Shown here one piece after another: positions 8,764-17,020 of a stretch of 32,768 nt of DNA. The DNA comes from Ignavibacteriota bacterium. GTDB taxonomy: Bacteria > Bacteroidota > Ignavibacteria > Kapaibacteriales > UBA961. The notes under the pieces were generated by a model, which was given only the letters and a program-made list of their open reading frames with translations, ran no database searches and was not told the origin of the DNA. A program made the translations under genes and the position numbers. The stretch spans positions 1 through 32,768 of the forward strand of contig JACPWH010000165.1 of assembly GCA_016197185.1 (NCBI GenBank), read 5' to 3'. The first letter of the stretch is position 1; each line of letters begins with the position of its first letter.

Positions 8764-10389
8764 CTTGTTTATCATACCGTTAATTCCTTCCACACCTAAT
8801 TTATATGCTTTTGACCAATCTGAACAAGCATCTTGAATATTGTCAAGTATAAGCTTTACATATCCTCTTTGAACAAGTATTAATCCGTTGTTTGGATTAA
8901 GTTCGATTGCTTTATTTAAATCTACAATAGCTTCTTTATAGTTTTTATTTTTAGCATATTCAACTCCTCTATTGGAATAAGCTGAAGAATAGTTATTGTC
9001 TATTTCAATAGCTTTGGTAAAATCGTTTATTGCTCCACCAGAATCATCAAGTGCAGATTTTACTAATGCTCTATCGTGATAAGCATACTTGTTCTTTGAG
9101 TCAACTTTTATTGCCGTATCAAAATCATTAATAGATTCTATATTGCTTTTTAGATGATATTTTGCAACAGCTCTGTTATAGTATGCTTTTTGATGATTGG
9201 TGTCAATCATAATTGCTTTCGTATAATCAAGAATTGCTTCTTCATACTTTTTTTGATTGAATTTTGCAAATCCTCTGTAATTGTATGCCCAAGAGTTATT
9301 TTTATCTATTTCTATTAATTTCGTAAAATCATTTACAGCTCCATCAAAATCATCAAGCATTGCTTTCGCAAATGCTCTGTTATAGTATGCTTTCGGATGT
9401 TTACTGTCAATTTCAATTGCTTTTGTATAATCAGCTATTGCTTCTTTATACTTTTTTAAATTGAATTTTGAGTATCCCCTATTATTATATGCCCAGGAGT
9501 CACTACTATCTATATCTATCGCTTTGGTATAGTCTTGAATAGCACCCTGAAAATCATCAAGATTTTCTTTTGCCAGTCCTCTATTCAAATATGCTAATCC
9601 ATAGTTGGAATAAAGTTCTATTGCTTTATTTAGATCTTTAATCGCCCCTTGATAATCTTTAAGAACAAATTTTGAATGACCCCGACAATTAAATACCCAA
9701 GAACTGTTAGAATCAAGGTTAATTGCCCTATCAAGATCCTCAATTGAACCTACAAAATCATTAATCTGAGATTTTGCATATCCTCTTTGACGATATGCAG
9801 ATACATTTACAGGATAAGTTTCAATTACTTTATTATAATCTTCGATTGAACCTGGATAATCACTTAACTTGTATTTTAATTCCGCCCTTTGATAATATAA
9901 CTCTGTAATATCTTTACCATCTTTTATTTCAATTGCTTTAGTGTAATCCTCAACAGCTCCTTTGTAATCTTTAAGTTTTTCTTTTACTTTCGCTCTATAC
10001 TTATATAATTCAGAATTCTTAAGTCCGATCTCTACTGCTTTGTTAAAGTCTGAAATTGCGCCACGATAATATTCCAGGTTAATTAGTCTAATTCTTCCTC
10101 TTGCTAAAAATGCTTCGGCTTTATTAGGGTTATATTTAATTGTACTATCAAAATCAACAATTGCTTCATCATAATTTGACTCTAAAACCTCTATGTTTGC
10201 TTTGTTAAAATATGCTTCAGAGTATTTAGGATTAGCTTTTATTGCGAGATTGAAATCCTCAAGTGCACCTAGATAATCATCAATGTTCTTTTTTTCTAAT
10301 CCTCGAGATACATACTCCTCCGCGGTCTGCCCATAAGTTATAAATGAGCAAATAAATATTGAAATCAATATTAAAAATATATACTTCAT
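8752..10389 (-). CDS. Exported protein of 15 tetratricopeptide repeats
   Basis: 545 residues: a signal peptide (about 1-20, cleaved near TYGQ), 15 consecutive TPR units of mostly 34 residues (about 22-535), and a short tail. Typical units read AYYNRAFAKAMLDDFDGAVNDFTKLIEID. The last unit has the DACSDWSKAYKLG ending common in Bacteroidota TPR proteins, which closes the superhelix. Units 9-10 and 11-12 are near copies, giving a 68-residue (204-bp) higher period. TPR superhelices are protein-binding scaffolds; the partner is unknown. The protein is predicted periplasmic or surface-facing. The gene looks more AT-rich than its neighbours and lies 51 bp before rpe, with 135 bp separating it from the upstream VWA gene. 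Function beyond scaffold cannot be stated. Confidence 0.88.
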   Translation of the reverse strand: MKYIFLILISIFICSFITYGQTAEEYVSRGLEKKNIDDYLGALEDFNLAIKANPKYSEAYFNKANIEVLESNYDEAIVDFDSTIKYNPNKAEAFLARGRIRLINLEYYRGAISDFNKAVEIGLKNSELYKYRAKVKEKLKDYKGAVEDYTKAIEIKDGKDITELYYQRAELKYKLSDYPGSIEDYNKVIETYPVNVSAYRQRGYAKSQINDFVGSIEDLDRAINLDSNSSWVFNCRGHSKFVLKDYQGAIKDLNKAIELYSNYGLAYLNRGLAKENLDDFQGAIQDYTKAIDIDSSDSWAYNNRGYSKFNLKKYKEAIADYTKAIEIDSKHPKAYYNRAFAKAMLDDFDGAVNDFTKLIEIDKNNSWAYNYRGFAKFNQKKYEEAILDYTKAIMIDTNHQKAYYNRAVAKYHLKSNIESINDFDTAIKVDSKNKYAYHDRALVKSALDDSGGAINDFTKAIEIDNNYSSAYSNRGVEYAKNKNYKEAIVDLNKAIELNPNNGLILVQRGYVKLILDNIQDACSDWSKAYKLGVEGINGMINKFCK

Positions 10390-10524
10390 TTTTCTATTAA
10401 CTTATTTCTCATATTATTAATATTTCATCCTATCCGTTATTTCTATTAACTTACTTTCATTATGCTTAAGGGAACATTGATGTTTAATAAATCAAGTTTT
10501 AAGACTTATTTTTCTATTCAACAA

Positions 10525-13500
10525 CTACCTCAAAATAACCCGTCTCGAAAACGTATGCGAAGGTAATTCAACCAGCAGAAAATACACACCCGCCGAAATC
10601 CCCTCTCTTTGCAATGGAATACTGAACGTTCCTTCACCATACTCCCCATCTGCCAAGGTTGCAATTTCTGTCCCTACTACAGAACAAAGACTTACCTTTA
10701 CATGCCCCTTCTCTCCTGTTGTAAGCATAATTTCACTTGATTGATCAATAGGGTTCGGTACAATTTGGACAGATGTCTTTGTAGAGGGATTATATAGACG
10801 CGGAGTAGTCCCCTCACGGCAAATCCCTTGTAAGGTAAAAAACCCGGGAACAGTTGAAATAATTGTCAGTCCGAATTCCGATACGACCGACTCAGGGATC
10901 AATTCACAAACAGTATCATTTCCTACAGCAGCACGGAAATGAACAAGGGTAAGAAGACTGTCGTTTCCAATTGATGCAGAAAACTTCGCTCTCATAACAT
11001 TTCCTGTGTAAATTCCCGTACCTGTAGGAGCAACTGTGGACAGAATCGTTCCATTGCAACGTATTACACCGGAAAATCCCGGAATTTTCGCCTCCTGTAA
11101 TTCGGCTAAATTTGATATGTATATCGGTATATCTACTGTTTCATTCGGCATTGCTTTTGCCGAACCCACCGTCAGTACCACTTTCGGTACAAGTATTACA
11201 TTTGCAACCATATTCAGTAGCCTGAAATTGCCGCAATTTGTTTCTGTTACATTAATATCCGGTGCATAATAATTACCGATGCCACCGCCATTAAACCTCA
11301 CTCTCAACATTGACGAGCCTCCGACAGGAGTTTCCGGCGGTATTGCTTCAATCAGCGAGAAATTCCCTACATCCTCGGGAACTTTCCATACCAATGGGAT
11401 TGTACCGGTATTGGTTATCTTTATTAGTGTATCGCTGTTTACAAATTGCTTATAGACCTTCATATTCACCGATAGTTTTTTATTCTGTTCACCCTCCAAA
11501 ACAAATCCAACAGAATCCTGCTGTACCCTTAATGCAATCGTATCAGATCTAACACTCCTACCGGCAGCAGTCAGTACCAAAAATGCTGTTTTGGAGCCTG
11601 ATCCTTTGCTAAAATACCGTACAGAAGCAGTAGCAGAACCACCTTTCGGAATTTGCCCGTTCGGTGTAGTCCCTAGCCATGTAAACTCTGTTGCATTTTT
11701 ACCGTAAATATCAGTTTTTTGAATTGTAACCGCAGATTCACTAATATTTCTAATTACAAAAGTAAATGTAGTATCCAATCGGCATGAAAGTGCTGGAATA
11801 TCAATTACATGAGGAAAAGTGATTTCCGTTTCCACACCTTCTCCAAAAAGCCGCACTTGTGTTGCTGAATCGAGACCTGTGTGTCTGATTATCACACTAC
11901 CTGAAGTACGTCCCGAAAAAACCGGTGCGAATCGAAGAGTAACCTCATGAGTTTCATTCGGAGCTAATACAAATGTTCCGCTCCCTGCTACAACATCAAA
12001 TTGAACAGAATCAGGCTTGCCTTTCGTAATTGAATTAATCGTAATCGGTGCTCCACTTGTATTTTTGAGGAACATTGTAATAGTAGAATCTTTGTTAGTC
12101 CCAAGTTGTACTTTACCGAAATCAATTAATTCTGCAGCAACAGAAATAGGAGGATAAAACCCAAATGCTGTTATTGATGCCGTATGAAATGTGCCTTGTG
12201 TATGATAGCGAACTGTTGCTTTACGGATTCCTATATCAAGAGGCTTGCAACTAAATTCAACATCAGCATTTTTCCCTCCGCCTATAACTACATTCCTGTT
12301 TGAAGCTATACTAAACTCATTCCCATTCGGTCCAATAAATGTTATACTGTCGATTTTTACGGGTAATACTCCCAGATTCTGAATGGCATTTACTACAACC
12401 GAATCCCGACTGATATTAACAGGAATTTTCCCTAAATCAATATCCCCAATTGTCGGTTTCGGTCCAACAATTGAGAACAGAGCATCCGATGTATCCTGCT
12501 GAACAACCAATATATTACCTAAATCCCAAACCCGAGCAGTGTAATCTATACTCGAAGAAATCAACCGCCGTCCGTTCTGACTGAACTGAACAGTATTTAT
12601 TTGTGCATGATGCCCGCGAAGTGTGAGCAGAGAATCTCCACTCGACAAATTCCAAAGAATAATAGAAACGAACAGAGTATCCCCCTGATAGCTTCCCCCT
12701 GTTGCAAGCAAAGCCCCGTCGGGGCTGACCGCAGCACACGTTACATTCGTATTTCCTGAACGGAAGTTCTTAATCTGGCTTCCCGAAGCTGCATCCCAAA
12801 GAATTGCTGATGTTGGTCCGCCTGTTACAAATTGTGTCCCACCTTTAATGAACCGTACTGTATAGGCGTATTCAACAGCACTTACCGAAAACGCATAGAG
12901 TTTCTTTTTTGAACTGATATTCCACATCGAAACATTACCTGACTGGGTTGTAGTAATAAGGCGACTTCCGCTCGGGTCAACATCCAGCGAGGAAATTCTT
13001 GTTGAGTCATCCTTTGAAAAGAATGTTTTTACTTGCGTTCCGGTTTCCACATCCCACATACGGACAACACCTTTGTAATCTCCTGTAAATACGAACAAAC
13101 CGTCTTTGCTGAAAATTCCCGTAGAGAGTTCAATTTGGCTTCCGAGAAACGAACGAATTTGTGTGCCTGTAGAAGCATCCCATAAGATTCCCGATTGATC
13201 CCTACTGACAGTAAAAATTTTCGATCCGTCTGGACTATAAACTGCCGACCCTACAATGGCTTTATGATCTCTAAGCGTAAATTTTTTACTTCCGGTATTT
13301 GCATCCCATATTATTGCAGTATGATCTTCGCTTGCTGTAACTGCATCAGCTCCATTAGGGCTTAAATCTGCACCGAGAAGCCAATCCGAATGCCCAGAAA
13401 GGACAGTGGGAGCAGGAAGAAACCTTCGTAATTGACTTATCCTGAGAAGACAACGATCGCTTGGTATATTTGGAACTTCCCACGCGATTTTCAAGCCGCC

Positions 13501-14601
13501 TGCATTCGCTCTGATTACATTCCAAGTATAGCCGGCATCGGTAGAAAGTTCGATTTTTATTGAATCCGAGGGTGGAACACCTTCCCATATAATTGCAGTA
13601 TCACTTCCGGCTCCTAAACTCTCTCCGCCGTTGGGAGCAATCAAATGCAATGTTCGTATTCCTGCCCCTTTATCCAAAAACCCACCTGTTGCATAAAAGA
13701 AAAATGGAGAGCAAACATCAGTCTCAATATGAAATGAAGCAAAAGCATAACCCGAATCTGCGGGTGTAAATTCTACAGTGACATCTCTGGTTTCACCTGA
13801 TTTGAGTGTAAAATTGCCTCCTCCCGAAATAATCTTAAATCGAATATCATTCGGAATAATATCTATTACATTTATATCTTTACCCCGAGCAGTTACAGTG
13901 GTTTTAAGTTGAATGGGAATATTCGGTGCAGTCGCCCCAAAATCAATGATTGAAGGATTCATTTGCAAACGGATCAGCCCTGAGTTTGGGCGTGTGTATT
14001 TAATATCCGTCGATATTTTTGCATTCGGAATTGCAGCATGTACCACAACATTTGGCAGACACCCCGCCCCGCTTTCCCATTCGATTTGGCATGGTTCAAA
14101 TTGCTCAATTTCCTGAAGAATCGATAGATAAATACTTTCAGCTTGGGCAGGAGTTTGTATGTTTCCATAGTATTTTCCGCCGGTTTCATTCGAAATTCTA
14201 CGTAATAATTCGGGTGCGGGAATCCCCAATGAAACAGTGTAAATGGCTACATTCTTTTTCTTTGCCAATCTGATGATTTCGTCTGCATTCCCATTGCCCT
14301 CACCGTCGGTAAGATAAATGATAATTCGCTTATTCTTGCCGTAATCAGCTATCGAAAGCGCAGATGACGGAGGATTGCGCAACCCCATATCATGATCCGT
14401 TCCACCGCGAGGTTCTAAGGCTGTTACGGCTGCAAGCAGTTTTTTTCTGTCGGTTGTGAAGTCTTGATTAAGGTAATTCAAATGGTCGAAACTTGTAACG
14501 GCGCATTCAGAAAATCCGAGATGGGCTGCATTAATAAATGAAGTTGCCGCAGTTTTGGCAAGCTCAATATTTGGATAGCCAAACCGCATTGACCCCGACA
14601 C
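10525..14601 (-). CDS. Large secreted VWA-WD40-ASH protein with T9SS sorting domain
   Basis: 1358 residues from the GTG start. Order: VWA domain (1-170; SGSM, T68, D99 in YLTDGE are MIDAS positions), an ASH/choice-of-anchor-D-like sandwich (175-305), an Ig-like domain (315-392, APNGGESLGAG), seven WD40 blades (400-695, ending in WD or WN such as IIWDANTGS and ARVWDLGNI), about four further ASH-like sandwiches (700-1140), a cohesin-like domain (1145-1260), and a type-A T9SS C-terminal domain (about 1278-1358, VQIVPNPIDQSS). It is probably cell-surface or secreted and may bind proteins. The GTG start falls inside the MIDAS motif: coding continues upstream to 14730 (43 codons, including ILTIDVSGSM) but without ATG, GTG or TTG and without a signal peptide. 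The true 5' end is therefore unresolved; the gene may be truncated or frameshifted. Confidence 0.85.
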   Translation of the reverse strand: MSGSMRFGYPNIELAKTAATSFINAAHLGFSECAVTSFDHLNYLNQDFTTDRKKLLAAVTALEPRGGTDHDMGLRNPPSSALSIADYGKNKRIIIYLTDGEGNGNADEIIRLAKKKNVAIYTVSLGIPAPELLRRISNETGGKYYGNIQTPAQAESIYLSILQEIEQFEPCQIEWESGAGCLPNVVVHAAIPNAKISTDIKYTRPNSGLIRLQMNPSIIDFGATAPNIPIQLKTTVTARGKDINVIDIIPNDIRFKIISGGGNFTLKSGETRDVTVEFTPADSGYAFASFHIETDVCSPFFFYATGGFLDKGAGIRTLHLIAPNGGESLGAGSDTAIIWEGVPPSDSIKIELSTDAGYTWNVIRANAGGLKIAWEVPNIPSDRCLLRISQLRRFLPAPTVLSGHSDWLLGADLSPNGADAVTASEDHTAIIWDANTGSKKFTLRDHKAIVGSAVYSPDGSKIFTVSRDQSGILWDASTGTQIRSFLGSQIELSTGIFSKDGLFVFTGDYKGVVRMWDVETGTQVKTFFSKDDSTRISSLDVDPSGSRLITTTQSGNVSMWNISSKKKLYAFSVSAVEYAYTVRFIKGGTQFVTGGPTSAILWDAASGSQIKNFRSGNTNVTCAAVSPDGALLATGGSYQGDTLFVSIILWNLSSGDSLLTLRGHHAQINTVQFSQNGRRLISSSIDYTARVWDLGNILVVQQDTSDALFSIVGPKPTIGDIDLGKIPVNISRDSVVVNAIQNLGVLPVKIDSITFIGPNGNEFSIASNRNVVIGGGKNADVEFSCKPLDIGIRKATVRYHTQGTFHTASITAFGFYPPISVAAELIDFGKVQLGTNKDSTITMFLKNTSGAPITINSITKGKPDSVQFDVVAGSGTFVLAPNETHEVTLRFAPVFSGRTSGSVIIRHTGLDSATQVRLFGEGVETEITFPHVIDIPALSCRLDTTFTFVIRNISESAVTIQKTDIYGKNATEFTWLGTTPNGQIPKGGSATASVRYFSKGSGSKTAFLVLTAAGRSVRSDTIALRVQQDSVGFVLEGEQNKKLSVNMKVYKQFVNSDTLIKITNTGTIPLVWKVPEDVGNFSLIEAIPPETPVGGSSMLRVRFNGGGIGNYYAPDINVTETNCGNFRLLNMVANVILVPKVVLTVGSAKAMPNETVDIPIYISNLAELQEAKIPGFSGVIRCNGTILSTVAPTGTGIYTGNVMRAKFSASIGNDSLLTLVHFRAAVGNDTVCELIPESVVSEFGLTIISTVPGFFTLQGICREGTTPRLYNPSTKTSVQIVPNPIDQSSEIMLTTGEKGHVKVSLCSVVGTEIATLADGEYGEGTFSIPLQREGISAGVYFLLVELPSHTFSRRVILR

Positions 14602-14943
14602 GTCAATCGTGAGAATTGCCGAAACTGCAAGTTGAGCATTTGAAGCAGGACATGTCAGCTTAGTAACAGGGCGGACAAGCCCGTCCTCGCTGAGAATAAC
14701 ATCAGCAATGGGATATGCTTTTATTTGTGTTTAGCGCAAATTTACGTGAATATTTTGTGAAAATCGGGGGAATTCTTGGGGGGAGGGGATTTCCTATGCG
14801 GAGTATAATTGATTTTAATATTGAACAACAATTTACATGAATATTTTTTTGGAAATTAAACATATTAGAATGTTCATCTAATTTAGTTGAAGATAGGTAT
14901 TTCTTATTGATGTGTCTTGTCAAAGAATCATTATACATTAACT
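14602..14943. other. Upstream region of the VWA gene; unannotated coding extension and repeats
   Basis: Bases 14602-14730 continue the VWA frame on the minus strand with protein-like sequence up to a TAA at 14731-14733. Beyond that the DNA is AT-rich and appears non-coding, apart from a G-rich patch at 14766-14788. An 18-bp direct repeat with one mismatch occurs at 14739-14756 and 14830-14847. The 78-residue ORF at 14702-14938 has no signal peptide or recognised feature and I do not accept it as a gene. Confidence 0.6.
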
Positions 14944-14987
14944 AAAAAAGCCCTGACAAGATTCCAAAAGAATCCATCAGGGCTTTT
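14944..14987 (-). terminator. Rho-independent terminator after the MCE gene
   Basis: Long interrupted stem: AAAAGCCCTGA pairs with TCAGGGCTTTT, with an inner GATTC/GAATC pair and a CAAAA loop. On the minus strand it ends in six Ts, 18 bp after the MCE-gene stop. Confidence 0.9.
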
Positions 14988-15005
14988 AACTTACACTACA
15001 TCCCC

Positions 15006-15953
15006 CTACGGTCTCGTCCCCAACCTCAGATTAACATTCACCCCATGCTCATGCGCTTTTTCTATAAAGGCATCGAGCTTGATGATTGCGCTGTCCATCC
15101 TGTTGGCAAAACCTTTGTCGTAGAGTAATTTCGTTACGAAGCCGCTTCCTGTTTTCAGGTCATTCACAGCAGCCCGCACATCCGAAACCAAACCGTCGGC
15201 ATTACCGATAGCAGATTCACCTTTTGTAATTAAATTCTGAACAGATACTGTGGTTGCATCAAGTTTCGTAATTAGCTCCCGTACCTTCGGTTCATTAACC
15301 TGCACGGCTTTGCGGAGGTCTTCACTGAGTGTTCTCAGATTATTGAGGGTCACTTGAAGTTCGGGTTTGTTTTTCTCAACGAAAGAATTGAGTGAAGTTA
15401 CAAATTGGTTGGTATTTTGCACTGCCTCGCGCAACTGGGCAACTACTTTTCCGTCTGCAAGAAGTGCAGTGGCTGCTGCGGTAATCGTATCCAAACGCCT
15501 GATAAGTAATTTGGCATCCCCGCCAAGTTCACCCACCATAGCGATAAGTTCCGTTGCATCCGATGCAAGCACACCGTTGATTTCACTCTCAGGGTTAAAA
15601 GCAGTATTCAACTTGCCCGGATATACATCAATTTTTTTACCACCCGTAATCTCGAGCATAGAGATTCGTGCAACTGCATCAGGATGAAAATCAGAAAGAT
15701 CATCCATTGTTGCACCTACAAGTACACTTCCTTTGTCATTCGCAACGGAAACAACCGAGCCGCGCTTTACGCCGTTTACCATCACAGGCGAACTTACCTC
15801 CACTCCGCCGGATGCAGGAAACCGAAAATTGATACGATTTTGCAATCCCGAAACCGACCAGCCACGACCGAGCGAGATACCGATGATGAGAAGAATCAGC
15901 GAAAGGAGCGTAACTACTCCAACTTTAATTTCTGTTGAGCGTTTAGGTGCCAT
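15006..15953 (-). CDS. MCE/MlaD-family membrane-anchored lipid-transport protein
   Basis: 315 residues. A short basic N-terminus is followed by one transmembrane helix (about 12-30), then an MCE domain (about 38-115, with SGGVEVSSPVMVNGVKRGSV and ITGGKKIDVYPG). A long helical, coiled-coil-prone C-terminus (about 125-315) follows. MCE proteins of the MlaD type form hexameric rings in the periplasm and carry phospholipids with an MlaE permease and MlaF ATPase. Neither mlaE nor mlaF is next to this gene, which has terminators on both sides and is probably transcribed alone or from ssb read-through. The partner ABC genes would have to be elsewhere. Family assignment is firm, substrate unknown. 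Confidence 0.88.
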   Translation of the reverse strand: MAPKRSTEIKVGVVTLLSLILLIIGISLGRGWSVSGLQNRINFRFPASGGVEVSSPVMVNGVKRGSVVSVANDKGSVLVGATMDDLSDFHPDAVARISMLEITGGKKIDVYPGKLNTAFNPESEINGVLASDATELIAMVGELGGDAKLLIRRLDTITAAATALLADGKVVAQLREAVQNTNQFVTSLNSFVEKNKPELQVTLNNLRTLSEDLRKAVQVNEPKVRELITKLDATTVSVQNLITKGESAIGNADGLVSDVRAAVNDLKTGSGFVTKLLYDKGFANRMDSAIIKLDAFIEKAHEHGVNVNLRLGTRP

Positions 15954-16024
15954 AGTTTGTATCTAATTCAATAATAGTAACAATTTGATAACGATTGTGA
16001 AGAAAGAGAATTGTTGATTTCACT

Positions 16025-16056
16025 AAAAAAAAAAGCCCTTTGCACAAATGGCTTTT
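16025..16056 (-). terminator. Terminator after ssb
   Basis: On the minus strand AAAAGCC/GGCTTTT form a stem with an inner TTT/AAA pair, followed by a run of ten Ts in total (bases 16025-16034). It lies between ssb and the MCE gene. Confidence 0.75.
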
Positions 16057-16081
16057 CGTTTTTATATCCTAATTATATTTA

Positions 16082-16513
16082 TCAGAAAGGAATATCATTA
16101 TTGGGATGTATAGGATTATGCTGATTTTCAGGGGAATTGCCCTGAGAATGCGTATCGTTTGGAGAACCGTCTGCCCGTTGTTTTGTGTCGAGCATTATGA
16201 TATTATCCGCTAGAATTTCTGTAAAATACCTGCGATGCCCGTCCTTATCGTCGAAGGTTCTGGACTGAATCCGACCTTCCACATATAGTTTAGCTCCTTT
16301 GTGAATATGCCTTTGTGCAATCTCAGCCAGTCCACGCCATGATATTATTGTGTGCCATTCTGTTTTTTCTTGAAAATGACCATCCTTATCTTTCCATGCT
16401 TCGGTTGTAGCCAAACTAAAGGTAGCAACAGGTATTCCGCTTGGTGTAAAATTAACTTCGGGGTCTTTACCAATATTACCAATAAGCATTACTTTGTTCA
16501 AACTTCTCGACAT
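16082..16513 (-). CDS. ssb: Single-stranded DNA-binding protein
   Basis: 143 residues. An OB-fold domain spans about 1-110 (LNKVMLIGNIGKDPEV, PVATFSLATTEAWKD, TEWHTIISWRGLAEIA, LYVEGRIQSRTFDDKDGHRRYFTEI). A short disordered Asn/Pro/His-rich linker follows, ending in the NNDIPF tip that matches the conserved acidic C-terminal peptide (DDIPF in E. coli) used to recruit replication and repair proteins. It forms tetramers on single-stranded DNA during replication and repair. The start has a good SD (GAGGTG). It is followed by its own terminator. Confidence 0.96.
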   Translation of the reverse strand: MSRSLNKVMLIGNIGKDPEVNFTPSGIPVATFSLATTEAWKDKDGHFQEKTEWHTIISWRGLAEIAQRHIHKGAKLYVEGRIQSRTFDDKDGHRRYFTEILADNIIMLDTKQRADGSPNDTHSQGNSPENQHNPIHPNNDIPF

Positions 16514-16583
16514 TATTGCACCTCGTTTGATTAATACTAAAAAGAAATATATTCTAATAAAAGATGATTTACCTCTAAAGCAA

Positions 16584-16626
16584 AGTAGCTTTTTGCAAAA
16601 TAGAAAATATTTCGCAAAAAGCTACT
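16584..16626 (-). terminator. 13-bp inverted repeat after the flagellar cluster
   Basis: AGTAGCTTTTTGC (16584-16596) and GCAAAAAGCTACT (16614-16626) are a perfect inverted repeat in the gap between the FlgM-like gene and ssb. On the minus strand eight Ts come before the stem and TTTGCTTT follows it, so it is a moderate terminator candidate for the flagellar transcript. Confidence 0.5.
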
Positions 16627-16701
16627 AAAAAAAATATCCCGAAGGAAAATAATCTGATACAAAGGAATTTTCCCGTCTATAAAACAGAAGGGTCTCCGGT
16701 A

Positions 16702-17016
16702 TTATCCTGCATTAATTGCGTCTGTTGCAGCTTCGTTGTCTTGCTTACGGAATGATTCTGCAATCCGTGAAGCCGCCTGGCGAATCACATCAGGATTATT
16801 ATAATATCCTGCACTTACCTGCTGCTGAACTTGCTGCAAGCGTTCAGAGAGTTGATTGCCGGAAATTTGCCGTGCCTCTGTAGAAATTTCGAGAGTATCA
16901 TCGCGTCTGCGCGTTTGCTCTGTTTCCGCTTGTTTTTGGTCTGTTGTTGTCCGCTGCGCCTGTTCGTATTTTATATTAAGAGAACTGCGTACCGAATCTA
17001 ATGAATTGATTGCCAT
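16702..17016 (-). CDS. flgM: FlgM-like anti-sigma-28 factor
   Basis: 104 residues. The N-terminal half is polar and Gln/Thr-rich, as expected for the flexible part of FlgM. The second half has DTLEISTEARQI and VQQQVSAGYYNNPDVIRQAASRIAESF, matching the FlgM pattern 'D-x-hydrophobic-x-S-x-x-A' and 'I-x-x-G-x-Y-x-x-x-x-x-I-x-x-A-A-x-x-hydrophobic'. FlgM binds sigma-28 (FliA) and is exported through the finished hook, which frees FliA for late genes. It is the last gene of the flagellar cluster, 4 bp after the FliT/FlgN-like gene, with an SD (GGGGGTGA). fliA is not in the window. The match is by pattern only, so moderate confidence. Confidence 0.65.
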   Translation of the reverse strand: MAINSLDSVRSSLNIKYEQAQRTTTDQKQAETEQTRRRDDTLEISTEARQISGNQLSERLQQVQQQVSAGYYNNPDVIRQAASRIAESFRKQDNEAATDAINAG

Positions 17017-17020
17017 ATTG

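Noticed and set aside
10391-10453. Two copies of TTTCTATTAACTTA between the VWA and TPR genes
   Set aside because: Seen at 10391-10404 and 10440-10453, but AT-rich and short; likely chance or minor slippage, no function suggested.
14702-14938. 78-residue minus-strand ORF upstream of the VWA protein, as possible missing N-terminus
   Set aside because: It lacks a signal peptide and hydrophobic core, and joining it to the VWA frame would need a frameshift.
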